DNA of 64,000 nt from Paroedura picta (GCF_049243985.1 NC_135377.1:64366145-64430144), one strand, 5' to 3'. Shown: positions 40,806 through 53,424, numbered from the stretch's first letter. The notes: generated by a model not told the origin, from the letters alone. Numbers and translations are program-made.

Positions 40806-41904
40806 GAGGACAGCAGGGCCAAGCCAGATTTACCTGGTCTGCTCATAACTGTAATTAGTAGCTTCCATTAATTACAAATGAACTTACTTGCAAGGGTAAT
40901 GTTAGGTGAATACAGTACATCTCACTATTAAACTAATAATGCTGGGACAGTTTTTCACCTGTAAAGCAGCTTCCTTAAATCTGGTTAAATCCTTTGGTAT
41001 TTCTTTTCAGATGATTTAATAATACTTGATTCTTTAAAAAAAAATCCCCATTTTTATTTCCTACTTACCAGGGGTGACTTCGTGATGTAGCCTCTGCTTT
41101 AACCCCTCATCCCATGAACAAGGGTGGGGAAAATGCACTCAGCATTTGTCCTAATTCTCCTTTACTGCACAGTCGATCATCATACATTTTCCACGGGATC
41201 GGAGTTATTGAAAAAGCCATTTCTGCTGTTTTTCCAGACAGTGTATTGCATGAGTAAATAAAAGTGTCTGGACCTTCTGTGACCATTAACTTTTTATCTT
41301 GCTGACATTTGTAAGGTCATGTGTATCCTGCAACCTCTTTTCTCTCGTTCCCTTAGCCAATTAAGAATTTCTATGCTGCACACACAAGATAAACGTGTTC
41401 AAGACTTACGGAGGCTGCAAGATTGCAGCTGTGGAGGACTAAAGGCCAAATGAGGAGGACAGGCCTCAGTGCTGGGCAGAGGGGGGCTGGCTACAGGCAG
41501 GCTGTGTGCCTCTCAGGGGCAGGGCTTGATAGGCCTGCAAGCCCATATATGAGGTTGCACTCCTGCTCCCGGCCTCTTTCTCCTTCAAGCCAACTGAGGA
41601 GCTATCCACCTGGTAAAGGATGGTATTTCATTGATCTTCCAGAATGGCAACATGTTGTTAGTTCAATGTATAGCGATATTGGGATTAAATGTATGCAGAT
41701 TGGCTACTGAATGTCTTTTACTTATATTTGTCTCAGGTGGTGGTGGTTGTGCATGGGGGCAGATCCTTTAGGGGCGGAGACTGAGCCTGCAAAGCCATAG
41801 CGGGGGCCTCCATAAGAGGTTGTGTGGATAACGAGCCATAGCGGTGTCCCAAGGCTGAGGCTGCCTGGCATTTATGGGGGCAGAGGGAACCAGGTAGAGG
41901 CCGT
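40806..41904. other. Nothing recognised
   Basis: No named repeat; possible single-copy intronic DNA. The 95-codon frame at 41423 has no known relative. Confidence 0.4.
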
Positions 41905-42060
41905 GCCCATGTGGGTCCCCAGTACAAATTTGCTGGTGATCCCAGGCCCCAAAGAAATTAGACTGGCTTCGACCAGAGCTAGGGATTTCTTGGCCTTGGC
42001 TGCTGCCTGGCGGAACGAGCAAACAATGGAGATCTGGGCCATGACAGAGCCATAAGAAAA
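41905..42060 (+). mobile_element. L2-like LINE fragment, end of ORF2
   Basis: The + frame reads LLVIPGPKEIRLASTRARDF and LALAAAWRNE, close to MVPGPKEVRLVSTRARAF in the LINE at 54434. Confidence 0.8.
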
Positions 42061-42925
42061 ACAGGGAAGTAAAATAACATCCCCTGGTTCATATCTAGAC
42101 ATTAAAGACAAGCCTTGTGTATTCCCCCCCCCCACCTGAGCGAGAAGCAGGATTGTTTATTTCCTTTTAAACGCTGGTTTTCTTTTTATATTTACAGAGC
42201 TATGCCATATCCATGGCTATGTACAAGAAGGCATAACACACAAATCAGCCATTAGGGAAGCCATTTTTTCTTCTGCAAGGAGCAACAGAACAGAAACAAA
42301 TAGCACATAGCTAATTTTCAAGTTTGATCCACTGTCCTCTTCTACTTTCTTTCGGTTCTTCTATTGAAGTTAATGGAAGTTTTGGACTGACCAACTTATT
42401 TCTTTGCTATAGACTGACAACTGTTTACACTGGAACACTGAGACAAAGGGCCATAAGTCAATAATAAAGCACTTTACATACTGAAGATTCCTGGCTCCTT
42501 TCCTGGACAATTCAAAGGCTCTCAGACTGACCAGGACTGCTGCTGGAGTCCCTGGAGAGGTGTGGACTGTTGGGTCTGATCCTACCTGAGCTTGTTATAT
42601 AGGATGATATACTCAGTAGCTGAACTTCTCCAAAGGGGAGTGAAAATATTCATCAATATTTTAAAGTAGATTTTATTAATTCAAAAATGTCTTCCTCGTT
42701 TTAAGAATGTGTGAGAATTTAAATTCAATCTGTATCATCAATACCTTATAAAAGCATGAACAAAAAAAATGAGTCACCAAAAGATGGCAGTGTTGCGCTT
42801 TCATAGAGTTCTAAATATTCCACTTGGATGGAACATGAGTATGCCTTTGATGATATATTTGATTGGCTGTAGCTCATGATAATAGGCATGTAAAGTGAGT
42901 AACAGTGTCTACTTAGCATGTATGT
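42061..42925. other. Nothing recognised
   Basis: AT-rich with a C9 run near 42125. No repeat or gene. Confidence 0.4.
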
Positions 42926-43046
42926 CAGGGGGTGGTCAAACTGTAGCTCTCCAAATATCCATGGACTACAATTCAATTGTGCTGGCAGGGGCTCATGGGA
43001 AATGCAGTCCATGGACATATGGAGAGCCCCTGTTTGGCCACCCATG
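42926..43046. mobile_element. Palindromic hAT MITE (family M), copy 6
   Basis: CAGGGGGTGGTCAAACTGTA at the left, CTGTTTGGCCACCCATG at the right. TSD ATGTATGT (42918-42925) and ATATATGT (43047-43054). Older than copies 1-5 by its arm mismatches. Confidence 0.88.
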
Positions 43047-43596
43047 ATATATGTACTCATCAGCCCAAGGCTTTATGGCTCCACCCCCCAATTAGCCTTC
43101 CATGGTAGCCAACCTACTCTATTAAAAATGTGATTCACTGCATAAAAATCACATGGCACAATTTCAACAAACAGTTGGGAGCAACCCAAAAGCCCATTTT
43201 GACTCGTGCTCTTAGCTTTTTCAACCACACATTTTATGGTGGGCTCCAGTGTCCTTTGGGGATGGTATGCCTTCCATAATAAGTAATTCATCACATCTTG
43301 GGACTCATTGGAACAAGACTGTCCAATTTTCTTAGCCATTATAAAAAAGGGGTGAGCATTGTCAGCACTTAGCCATTCTTCTCAAGCATTCTGCCCACAC
43401 TCTCAGGCTGCAGAGATGTGGCCGACCAACAGGACAAGAGAAGAATTAGAGGGCAACCATAGACTGAACTGATACAATGGTGGTGACTAAATACATTTTC
43501 TTTGCTGCCACTAATGCAGAGTAGGTCTAAAATATTGGCTCTAGCTCATGCCTGATCAAGCATCCCAAGCATCATCCCTCCCCACACCTTGACAGA
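43047..43596. other. Nothing recognised
   Basis: The reverse frame 43073-43339 (88 codons) has no certain relative. Confidence 0.4.
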
Positions 43597-43884
43597 AGAA
43601 GAAGAAGAAGAAGAAGAGTTGGTTCTTCTATGCCGCTTTTCCCTACCCGAAGGAGGCTCAAAGCGGCTTACAGTTGCCCTCCCATTCCTCTCCCCACAAC
43701 AGACACCCTGTGGGGTGGGTGAGGCTGAGAGAGCGCTGATATCACTGCCCGGTCAGAACAGTTTTATCAGTGCCGTGGCGAGCCCAAGGTCACCCAGCTG
43801 GTTGCATGTGGGGGAGCACAGAATCGAACCCGGCATGCCAGATTAGAAGTCTGCACTCCTAACCACTACACCAAACTGGCTCTC
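43597..43884 (-). mobile_element. tRNA-derived squamate SINE (Squam1-like), full length
   Basis: (GAA)n tail at the left, TTCTATGCCGCTTTTCCCTA, CCCAAGGTCACCCAGCTGG, and CTCCTAACCACTACACCAAA head with CTGGCTCTCA at the right. Confidence 0.95.
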
Positions 43885-44094
43885 AGGCAAGGGAACAGGC
43901 AACGGAAGAGAGCACAGAGGACTATCTGTTATGCAGCTGATGTCTATGTATTTTAATGAATTTAACAATGTATTAATAATGGTTCCGCTCTAACATTTGG
44001 TGCACCCCTTCGTTAGATGACTGTGGGAGGTAAGAGGGATCTTGCTGCCTTAGTTTTTGTGGGAATAATGCTGTTTTTAGGGTGGGGTTTTTTA

Positions 44095-44212
44095 ATGGAT
44101 TTTTAATTCTTGTGTAACCTGCCTTGAGTCCCAGGAGGACGGCGGGCGATAAATAAATAAATAAATAAATAAATAAATACATACATACATACATACATAC
44201 ATACATACATAA
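44095..44212 (+). mobile_element. L2-like LINE 3' end with (AAAT)n(ACAT)n tail
   Basis: TGTAACCTGCCTTGAGTCCC, GGACGGCGGGCGATAAATAA, then about seven AAAT and eight ACAT units. Confidence 0.75.
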
Positions 44213-44224
44213 AATATTGATATG

Positions 44225-44305
44225 GTTTTAACTCTGAAAACAGACCTGAGCCCTTGGGGAAGGATGTCATAAAAATAGAATGAATTAATTAATGAATTAA
44301 CTGCT
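44225..44305 (+). mobile_element. Second LINE 3' end, worn
   Basis: GACCTGAGCCCTTGGGGAAG-GATGTCATAAAAATAGAATG is another decayed copy of the tail motif, immediately after the first. Confidence 0.45.
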
Positions 44306-44418
44306 TGAGTAATTTCCCAGTTCAAGAGACCTATTCTATTTTGGGGACCATGCACTTAAAATTGGGGCTTTGCTGGATGGAATATTTGGACAGGAAGATG
44401 GAAAACAGCTGGCCATAG

Positions 44419-44821
44419 CATGGATTCCCAACCTGGGGGTCTTTGGGAGCTTTGGAGGGGGGTCCATGGCCTTCCCCCTTCTACCTTAATGGACCTGGCC
44501 ACAAGCTAGTTAACTGGCTGCCTTTGCCCAGATGGCTCAGCAATTAGGCCATGGGTATAAAAATCAAAGGGGGGGGGAGTCAGTGGTGTCATGGTATGGG
44601 GGGGGGGTCTGGGCTGTCTCCTCAGCTCATGCCATTCTTCCAAACCAACATGAAGCAGATCCACTCTAGTAGTAGTAAAGGTGGGGGGAGCGAAAGGAGG
44701 GTAAAGGGCGATGTCACTTTCAGGGGGCATGGCAAGGAGGCATGGTCAGTTGACATCACTTCTGGGGGTCCTTGAAGCTTGTAAAGAGGCTCCTCCACAG
44801 CCAAAAGGTTGAAAAGGGCTG
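44419..44821 (-). mobile_element. hAT-type element, family C, longest copy
   Basis: Left end CATGGATTCCCAACC, right end AAAAGGTTGAAAAGGGCTG. Flanks GGCCATAG and AGCTATAG agree at 6 of 8 bases. Body is the reverse of the copy at 37139. Confidence 0.75.
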
Positions 44822-45985
44822 AGCTATAGCAACTCTACCTCCTGGACCACCAATCCTATTGTGATGCTGTACCCAAGAACCTAGGAAGGCATTACTGACA
44901 AATCTTGCCTGCATCATCCCCAAAGATGCCCTAATATAGGAGCTGCAGTTGCTGAGTGACAGAGATTTTTCCTGAGATGGAATGCGTTTGCTTCTGCCTC
45001 TTCCTTTAAGTAGATCAGAATGATATGCAATGACTCTTTGAGGCAAGTCTGTAATATCTTTCTAGACAAAAAAAGAAGAGGTACTACTCATGTGCAATCT
45101 GCAATCAGTGTCAGAAGGGAAAGGAGTATGTAATGTGTTTCCATTAATGATTGCTGGTCTAGAATTTGGAGATATTGTCCAAGCTTCGGTTCAGAATATG
45201 AATATTGGTGAGGAATTTTCTAATTGTACGAAAGAAAAAATTAAGGCTAAGCACCGTGAACACATGTGATTCATTTCATAAGCATTTTTCTAGCCCCCCT
45301 TAATAAAATAGCAACTCAATTTAGTGGAAATAAGTAGCTTTTTAAAGAAACAGAACAAATTTTTTAAAAATCGCTTTCTTTAATAGCACTGTCACCATTA
45401 TAGATTAGTAAAACGGTCTGAACACCTCTTCCATTGGGAGGAACTTGCAACCAAAATGTTTCCCCTTTATCTTAAGGCGACATTCAAGGATCTAAAAATA
45501 TCATAGGCATGCCTAAAATCATAAAAAGGCAGGTATCTTGACTTTGAAATCTAATCTAACAATTAACAAACAAACATCAGGCAGCATGTGGGGCACCTGT
45601 CTCCCCTCATGAAACACAACATATTTTTAGCCATCATAGTGACAGATGAAGCTTTGCACACCTTGGGAACAAGGAGGTTTCTAGGAAGATCCAGAGTGTC
45701 AAAAGCCATGCCGAAATGTCTCAATGCTATTTATGTTTCAAGAGCTAACTGAATACTCAAGATTATTGGAAGGCTTCTCACACAGCAGTAAATGGAGCTC
45801 ACTGGTGGAAATAGGATCTTTCCAGTCTAGTTCTTAAAAAAAAAAAGCAACCTTAAATTCAGACCATATTCAGATGTTTTCTGCTGGGATTCCCCTCTGC
45901 TTTCGAGAATAAAGATCGCTGCTTAACTATTTTTAGGTCACTGTTGCCCTCTGCCTAGGCTGATCAAGATGTGACAACCTCACAA
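44822..45985. other. Nothing recognised
   Basis: No named repeat. The reverse frame 44756-45046 partly overlaps family C and is not a gene. Confidence 0.4.
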
Positions 45986-45989
45986 TGGA

Positions 45990-46310
45990 CTTGTGCAAGT
46001 GCTATAAGATACGGTGATGGCCACTGTCTTTGATGGCTCTAAAAGGGGGCTGGGATAGATTAATGGACGATACATCTATTTTTGACTATCAGCTGGGATG
46101 GCCTAATAAGGCCTTCAGTTTCAGAGGCATAATGCCTTTGATTGGCAGGTGCTGGAGAGCTATCATCGGGAGAGAGTTTTTAATCTATGGGTCCTTCTTG
46201 AAGACTTCCTTGGGGCATCTGACTTGTCACTGCTGGAAAAAAAAAAGACTAGATGAACCATTGGTCTGATCCAGCGTGACTACTCATATGACCTTGGAGC
46301 ATATACTTCA
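45990..46310. mobile_element. Interspersed repeat, unnamed family G
   Basis: Ends in AGACTAGATGAACCATTGGT-CTGATCCAGCGTGACTACTC, a motif I recognise from many reptile loci but cannot assign to a named family. Left boundary is approximate. Confidence 0.4.
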
Positions 46311-46983
46311 TGGCTGTCACCAGGGGAAAAGAGTATTTAATGCCTGTCTGGCCCATTTGTGAAGGCATCGCTTGAGAGGAGAGACAAATAACATTCCTAA
46401 AAATATGCATAGTTATCCCATAAGTATCTATTCTGGCAGCACATCCATTAATTCACATTAGAAGGAAAAATGCAATTTATGGTCAGAAAATGGTTGTGGA
46501 GAAAATAGCAACCCCAAGTTATGTTCCCTTCACTGTGTTACAAAATGCAGGACTTAACTTCGTCGTGGTAAATTTTCCCCTACTTTTAACAGTGGCAGCC
46601 AAAAATATTTATTTAGGATGCTTTAACCAACAGTTCTTTGAAGGAACTCATGAATGAAATATCATAACCCAATAATATCTTAGGACACATTTTATATTGA
46701 AAGATAGTATGTTTCATGTTTAATGTTTTGACTGTTAATCAACATTTACTTAGTGCCAGGCACATTAAGTAGTAAAGTACAAACCTTTAAGTTAATATTC
46801 CAGTGTTCTTACAAGAAGAAGGGCTTGTAAGTCAGACTGGGAATGTGGCTGAGGCCTAAAAAATGCTGGCTTCTCTGACCCTCATGGCAAAGCTGGCCAT
46901 GAAACTGGGCCTCACAGATCAAGTTCTAACATCCTACACCACATTGGCTCTGAGACCTGCTTTGGAAAAAGAAACCTGTATGG
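46311..46983. other. Nothing recognised
   Basis: AT-rich, no repeats named. Confidence 0.4.
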
Positions 46984-47107
46984 TAGGGGTGGCTAAACTG
47001 TGGCTCTCCAGATGTCCATGGACTACAGTTCCCATGAGCCCGCTGGCAGGGGCTCATGGAAACTGTAGTTGATGGACTTCTGGAGAGCCACAGTTTGGCC
47101 ACCTCTG
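46984..47107. mobile_element. Palindromic hAT MITE (family M), copy 7
   Basis: TAGGGGTGGCTAAACTGTGG at the left, CCACAGTTTGGCCACCTCTG at the right. TSD CTGTATGG (46976-46983) and CTGTAAGG (47108-47115). Confidence 0.9.
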
Positions 47108-48680
47108 CTGTAAGGAGAAGATGGTTTATATCATATTTACAAATGAGGACATGTGAGCACATATAGCATCTGAATATTATGCCTTTACTTTAGTGGTTCA
47201 TCTCCCTATTATCATCAATGCTGTGATCATCAATTTTAAAGGACATTTAGAGCTGCTATACAAACATATACAAAAGGGAAACATCTTTATTTTTAAGTCA
47301 ATACTTTTAATTGATGTTACCCTATGGAAGTTTGAATATGATTTTATATGTTTTTTCAGTATAGCTGCCAATCCTCGAAATTAAAAGTTAACTTTTGAAA
47401 TATTGATATTTAATCTTGTAAACCCCAGGAAATATTCTATGAATAGTGAAATTTCACACAGTGACTTATGTAATGCTGTAATCGTAATAAAAAGAACAAT
47501 AGTTCTCATTTGCTGAATTCTGGAAAATTCAGGTTCTTATCTCCATATATGATCAGTATCAGGTGGCTGTAGGCATCTAATTATGTAATTATTTAAGAAT
47601 TAAGAAGGTTGATTAGTGGGATAGTTGTTACTTGGCAATCTTTACAATATGTTGATATACACAAAGTACTTCTTCACTCCTGTTGCAAGTCTGACTATCA
47701 AGAGTTCCCAATTTTGTTCAGCCCATTGACATTTTTGAAATTCTAAGAATGGCTAGAGGACACCAACACAAAATGGCGGCCACAGATGATGGGACCAATC
47801 CCTGGCATGGGGAGCCAATTAGAGAATGCTGAAAAATATTAAGCCAAATGTTTTCCTTCAACAGAGCCAGCTGTTTCTTAATATGTATTTCCTGCAGAAA
47901 CCAAAGTGATGTTTCCTGAGGCAGTTCTTGTTCCAGTATGATGGAGAAAAACTACATAACTCTTTGCTTTGAAGAAATAGATGTTTTGGGCCAAAAACAA
48001 CTGGGAAACATATTGAAAGGCCCCCACGATGAAAGTCACTGTTCTAAATTTTAGCAACCTCACTGATGGGTCAAATTTCATGGAGCTCTAAATCAGATAA
48101 CTGAATCGGAACTGTAAACACCAGAAAAGTGACCAGTGAAAGAATGAGGAAGTCAAGGTCATCCAGTGAATTTCTATGGCAGAGTAGGGATTTAATCCTG
48201 GATCTCCAACAGCTTAGTTTGACACACTAACCATTGCACAATACCAGCAGTTGGCAGACTGTACCCATATTCCCTTATACATTTGCCAGCCACTTTCCAA
48301 ATACGGTGACTTTTTGCTAACGAACAAAATGCAGTCCATAAAGACCACAAATTCCTGATTAGTCAGGATGCGTATACTTTCTTCAGGTATTCATGTAAAA
48401 TTGGTGCAGACACATGATTTGATAAATGGGAGTGATCTGTGAAGAGTGCAGAGCTGAATTTAGACTAACAGTTTAACCAAGATCAGCATGAACTTGCCAA
48501 AGTATGGTCTGTACATGTATCAGGAACAGGAGGTGGAATTCTTAAAAATAAGAGTAGACTCCACAAATTCAGGATACAAGAAGGAAAATACATTTTGAGA
48601 CTCTCCTCTATACCCCCTTCCCTGATACAAAACAAACAAATCATACAAGGCTAAAAGTTCTAGCCTAGTTTAGTCTCTTA
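47108..48680. other. AT-rich, nothing recognised
   Basis: About 1.6 kb without repeats or genes that I can name. Confidence 0.4.
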
Positions 48681-48861
48681 GACCATTTCCATACTGGAGA
48701 CTTTGTGCCGGGCTGCAGGCTGGAGTTTGAGCTGGGGCAGGTTGCCCTACCTCTTCCTGCTCCCATACGGGGGAGCATTTTGCCCGGTGTACCTCATCCA
48801 CCACGGATTTATGCTCCCACATGGAAGCCAGAGCAGCAAATTTCCCAGTGCATAAACAGTC
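48681..48861. mobile_element. Inverted-repeat element H, copy 1 (181 bp)
   Basis: Ends GACCATTTCCATACTGG and CCAGTGCATAAACAGTC are inverted. Interior GGGCTGCAGGCTGGAGTTT, GGGCAGGTTGCCCTACCTCT and GGGGGAGCATTTTGCCCGG matches copy 2 in the opposite orientation. Flanks TTA and CTA could be a decayed 3 bp duplication. Confidence 0.8.
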
Positions 48862-49944
48862 CTACTTACTTCCTTCTAGTTGCAATATTTTTTATGTTGG
48901 GAATCTTAAAATAAGTTGTCCTCTCCACACCTGTAGTCTGAAGTGAACCAGTTGATTCAACTTTATTTCCATCTCATTTTGCTGCTTTTGTAGACCAAAT
49001 TGTAGACTTCAAAATTCTTCTTTCTCTTTGCAGTATTTTCACAAATGCAAGACTTGAAAATAAGCAAGCAGCCAAGCAAGAGGGGCTTGTCTTAAATTTG
49101 CATGTAAATTATGGCTATATGTATAAGGGAACAGTTCTCTTACATTCAAAGTTGTCTTCTTTTTGTGCAAATATGTTATATGAGAATCCTGGTTAGAGAA
49201 CCATGGAGAAAGTAAGAAAATAACCCTCAGTTATGCTTAAAGCTGTTGGGGGAGGGGTGGGGGAGAATTTGCACCTGAAAGGGGAGGGGCTGGGGCAGGA
49301 GTAATTCAGAGATTAGGAACAGTACTTCAAAACTCAAAGCTAAGAGTTCATCTCACGTCTTCCTCTCCTGTGCCCTGGCATTAAAAATGAACAACATATA
49401 TTCATTTTCAAGGAAGGTCATCCTTAATGTGCTTTTTTAAAAGGCTTGTCGATGGTTCCATCAGCATTCTCCAAACAGTCTCATTAGTATGCCAAAGCCC
49501 TTAAAAGACACACAAGGAAGCTCCTTTCATTACTGTAATTAACTCACACAAGATGGGAATTAAAAGTATCCCCATTAGAATAATTCATGCTTTAGTATTA
49601 TAAAGAATATAAGAAAGTATGCTGGATTGTCTCTTAAAATGAAACAGAACAAGTTTAAAATGCAGATTTCATTGAAGATGCAAATGGTCTATCAAGTACA
49701 ATGTCATCACTGAACAAGGCAAAACATTCAAAAACCTGCAGGGCCTGTTTCACCAAAATAAAAACTCCACAGGTAACTTGAACAATTCTGTAGCACTCAA
49801 GGAGATGCTTCCAGCAATCCTTCTAAAATGCCCCTTGCTCCGTGTATCGTCCAACTGCAAGTGCCACTCAGCCTGGAATACGTACAGCAGCCAATCATGA
49901 ACAGCTTTCTTTTTGGGGTGGGGGAAGATCATTAGAAGTTTGCT
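48862..49944. other. Nothing recognised
   Basis: AT-rich. 49370-49740 contains no repeats and could include conserved non-coding DNA, which cannot be judged from one sequence. Confidence 0.4.
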
Positions 49945-49949
49945 GGGTG

Positions 49950-50098
49950 AGGGGAGTTTTATTGTAATCAGGATGGGTTTAAGTGGGAGTTTAATAATTT
50001 TAAGGGGGTTTACTGTAAGAGATAGTTGTTACCTGCCACAAGCCACTGTGTGGGAATGGAGGGCTATAAATTGAATAATAAATATATAAATAAATAAA
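49950..50098 (+). mobile_element. L2-like LINE 3' end, worn
   Basis: TTGTTACCTGCCACAAGCCA, TGGAGGGCTATAAATTGAAT and an AATAAATAT-rich tail. Confidence 0.5.
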
Positions 50099-50211
50099 AT
50101 ATTAAAGAGCTGCCTCCATGCAGGTGCCTAGTGCCACCTCAGAATGTCTCTTTAAGATGGTGCCAGCTATGGCACAACTGTGAGTTGTCTAAAATTAGAG
50201 TGTACTAATTT

Positions 50212-50455
50212 GAGAGCCAGCTTGGTGTAGTGGCTAAGAGGGGCGGCCCCTAATCTGAAACACTGGGTTTGATTTCCCGCTCCCCACATGCAGCCAGCTG
50301 GGTGCCCTTGGGCCACTCACAAATTTCTCAGGGTTCTCTCAGCCTCACCTACCTCATGGGTTGTGGGGAGAGGAAGAAAGGCGATGGTAAGCTGCTTTGA
50401 GATTCCATTGGGTAGCAAAAAGCAGGGCATAAAACCCAACTCTTCTTCTTCTTCT
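50212..50455 (+). mobile_element. tRNA-derived squamate SINE (Squam1-like)
   Basis: GAGAGCCAGCTTGGTGTAGT head, CACATGCAGCCAGCTGGGTG, AGCTGCTTTGAGATTCCATT and a TCTTCTTCTTCTTC tail. Confidence 0.93.
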
Positions 50456-51034
50456 GCAACATTTGTTTGTTCATAACTAATATTGAATATGTCCACAGCA
50501 CTTGGAATCCATTAATCATTTAAACACAAATGAGGAGCTCAAATAGCTTTGACTGAGTGACAACCTTCGTTTCAAACATGACCGCTGTGGCATGGAGTGG
50601 ACCGAAGGGAGATCTTTCAGCTGCACTCAGAGGAGAGCAGGCCTCTTGGGTGGCAAAAACAGAAATCAAGCAGCACTGAGAATGAGTCCCAGGGAGACCA
50701 CCATTTGGCCTAAGACAGCATTTCATTTATTGTTAGGATGACGTGACCTTGCATTGTGTTGCAAGGGATTCCTTTCCTTTCAACTAGGACTCAGACATCT
50801 AAAGCTCAAGCAGACTTGTATGCGTCTTATCCATGGAAGTACAACATAGGTTCGGTAACTGCATCAGTTAACAATAACTAACAATAACAAGTTGAACATT
50901 CGACTGCTTGACTTTTTGTTTGACCATAACTCCGCAGATTAGAGATTGGGATCGCCCACAATGCGATTGATGGAATATCTGAATTTTTTTTTTTGGGGGG
51001 GGGGGTGTCAGGGGGCCCAATAGATATTGCTAGA
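50456..51034. other. Nothing recognised
   Basis: T10 G13 run at about 50981-51005. No gene. Confidence 0.4.
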
Positions 51035-51245
51035 TCACTGACCTCAACTAAATACCTGGTGGAAAAGCTCTTTTCTGCAGGCCTTAAGGAACTGTTTTAG
51101 CTCCATCAGGGCCCAGATCTCCTCTGGGAGCTCATTCTACCAGGTGGGAGCCAGGACAGAGAACGACCTGGCCCTGGTTGAGGCCAAACGTATTTCCTTG
51201 GGGCCAGGGATCACCAGGCAGTTGCAGTTGGCTGAGTGTAACACT
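51035..51245 (-). mobile_element. L2-like LINE fragment, end of ORF2
   Basis: AAATACCTGGTGGAAAAGCT, GGGAGCTCATTCTACCAGGT and CCTTGGGGCCAGGGATCACC match the reversed C-terminal coding region of the LINE at 54434 (54435-54630). Confidence 0.85.
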
Positions 51246-51932
51246 CACGGGGATTCAAGGCGGATTATGCATAGTGAGCCAGTATAATCAACAAAATGAG
51301 ACATTCAATAACCAATCCTTTCGAATGTTAGAAATCTTGAGCCATCAGAAAGAATAGAAGCACTGCGTAAGTACTAATACAATGCTTTAAATAATACTAA
51401 AATTGCATAATGGGAACCTACTCACAGTCAGTTATACATAGCAGATACGGTCCACAGTCTCCAAGTACCTCTTCTCATTGGACTCACAAAATATGAAGTC
51501 AGACTAACTTGACCAGAGGAAGCAGCAGCTTGGCTTGGACTTCATAGGGTTGAGCATGGACAACTCATCAGTATGAGCTTTCTAAACGGCGGCGGGGGGC
51601 AGCACCAGGTTTGATGGCAGCGTTTCCCCCTCTTATAGTGAATGAACCGCTAGACTAAGCTGACCTCTTTTACAAAGAAAGAACAGAGAGACTACTGAGT
51701 TATTAAATATTTAGAGATCTCACTTGAAAGCATAAAGCAAAGGTCACACCATGCTAATTACATCATCAGGGGCTTCAGTGCGGCAGAATATACAGAAATC
51801 CTTAATAATTTCCTTACAAAATGACATTAGGGTTTTTTTTCCCAAGCCAGTCATAGCATATTTAAAGCACTTTCCCTTCTACTGCTGTTCAGTTCCAGTT
51901 CCTCCAGCCTTTAGTTTTCATTCTGAGATGAC
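51246..51932. other. Nothing recognised
   Basis: No named repeat or gene. Confidence 0.4.
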
Positions 51933-52564
51933 AAGGGTTGCCAGGTCTGTCAGGAGATGCTGGTGGGGGATGAGGGGCATTTTCTGGGAGTGGGGAGAAA
52001 TGCTGCAATGTGCTGAGGTCACCCAGAAGTGATGCTGGGATGTCAGGAATACTGGGGGTATAGAACAGCCTTTCTATAGAGCAGCCTTTCTCAACTTTTT
52101 TATTGCTGAGAAAACCCTGAAACATTCCTCAGGCTTCAAGAAACCCCAGAAGTGGCACCATTGTGCAGAATAAGGTTGGGAAGCATAGCTGTGGCCATGC
52201 CCACCCAAGGTCCCTTCCCATCTCCCCCCTCCCCCCAGTCCCATCATTGGCCACTTAGGGAGGGAGGGTCATATCACCTGACAAACATTTAACAAATTTT
52301 CAAAATATATAATAATTAAGTCACTTCCACTCATTCAGGAAACCCTTCCAGGGCCTACAAGGAACCACAGGGTTTCACAAAACCCTGGTTGAGAAATAAT
52401 GCTATAGAGTTATGCCCCAAAATCAGAGTGTCCCAACCATGATGTACCAATGTCACTTTTGGAAGATGTCGGCATGCTGCGTTGTTCTTCCAGTTTGGGA
52501 GGGTTTTAGGGGGATGAGGTGCATCCAGGGGACTCCCACCTGGACCATGGACCTGGCAACCCTA
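51933..52564. mobile_element. Inverted-repeat element, family D, host of a family B hAT
   Basis: AAGGGTTGCCAGGTC at the left and ACCTGGCAACCCTA at the right are inverted, with 8 bp flanks GAGATGAC (51925-51932) and GAGGTGAC (52565-52572). Without the nested insertion it is about 304 bp. Confidence 0.75.
52082..52401 (+). mobile_element. hAT-type element, family B, nested
   Basis: CAGCCTTTCTCAAC at the left, GGTTGAGAAATAATG at the right, perfect TSD CTATAGAG (52074-52081 and 52402-52409) inside the family D element. Confidence 0.92.
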
Positions 52565-52572
52565 GAGGTGAC

Positions 52573-53136
52573 CCATGGATTCAAATGCAAAGGGAACAAT
52601 TTCTACCACTGTGACCATAAACAAACATGCAGCAATAGCTTCTACTGCCAGACACAATACTTGAAAATGGGCAGAAATAAAGCTGGCATAAAAGAAATGT
52701 ATACAAATAAAATTAAGGGGTCCCAGCTTACTCTTTATAATAAAAAGGAATTTCCTAAACAAGTGTTTATCACCTGCCAGATGCACCATTCAAGAATGAG
52801 GCCGTCACAGATCAAACATCCACATCATCTTTAAAAACAAACTAGCTAATACTTCGTACAAAATAGAGTGCTTGTTGGGATCCTCCAAACATTTGTAAAA
52901 TTGCCTAAGAGATCACATAGCAGCATGACAGAAGTGGAACAATGAGTGCCACACTTCCATTTGCAAGGTCTGCCCGCAAACAGTGCGGGGCCCTGGAATT
53001 AGAATGAGCCCTAGAACATTACCCAAGGGGCTCCGACTTGTCATCTGAGGGTCAAACTAGGTGTTACAGTGGCCATGCCATTCTAAAGATAAATTTAGCC
53101 ATTTTAAACTGTGAGGGGCTACCCCGCCGCTGTCGT
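52573..53136. other. Nothing recognised
   Basis: The 140-codon frame starting at 52412 spans a repeat end and single-copy DNA and has no known relative. Confidence 0.4.
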
Positions 53137-53137
53137 A

Positions 53138-53424
53138 GAGAGCCAGTTTGGTGTAGTGTTTAGGAGTGCGGACTTCTAATCTGGCGAGCCGGGTTTGAAT
53201 CTGCACTCCCCCACATGCAACCAGCTGGGTGACCTTGGGCTCGCCACGGCAATGATAAAGCTGTTCTGACCGAGCAGTGATATCAGGGCTCTCTCAACCT
53301 CACCCACCCCACAGGGTGTCTGTTGTGGGGAGAGGAATGGGAAGGCGACTGTAAGCCGCTTTGAGCCTCCATCGGGTAGAGAAAAGCGGCATATAAGAAC
53401 CAACTCCTCCTCCTCTTCCTTCAC
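53138..53424 (+). mobile_element. tRNA-derived squamate SINE (Squam1-like), full length
   Basis: GAGAGCCAGTTTGGTGTAGT, GGGTTTGAATCTGCACTCCC, GTAAGCCGCTTTGAGCCTCC, AAAGCGGCATATAAGAACCA and a CTCCTCCTCCTC tail. Confidence 0.95.

Noticed and set aside
44900-45060. Search for LYRM4 exon 2 here and at other AC-CTG donor-like sites between 22250 and 64000
   Set aside because: None of the candidate sites translated to the expected RRIRDAF or IQ/IRRQ-type residues. The exon is either outside the window or too diverged to see by eye.
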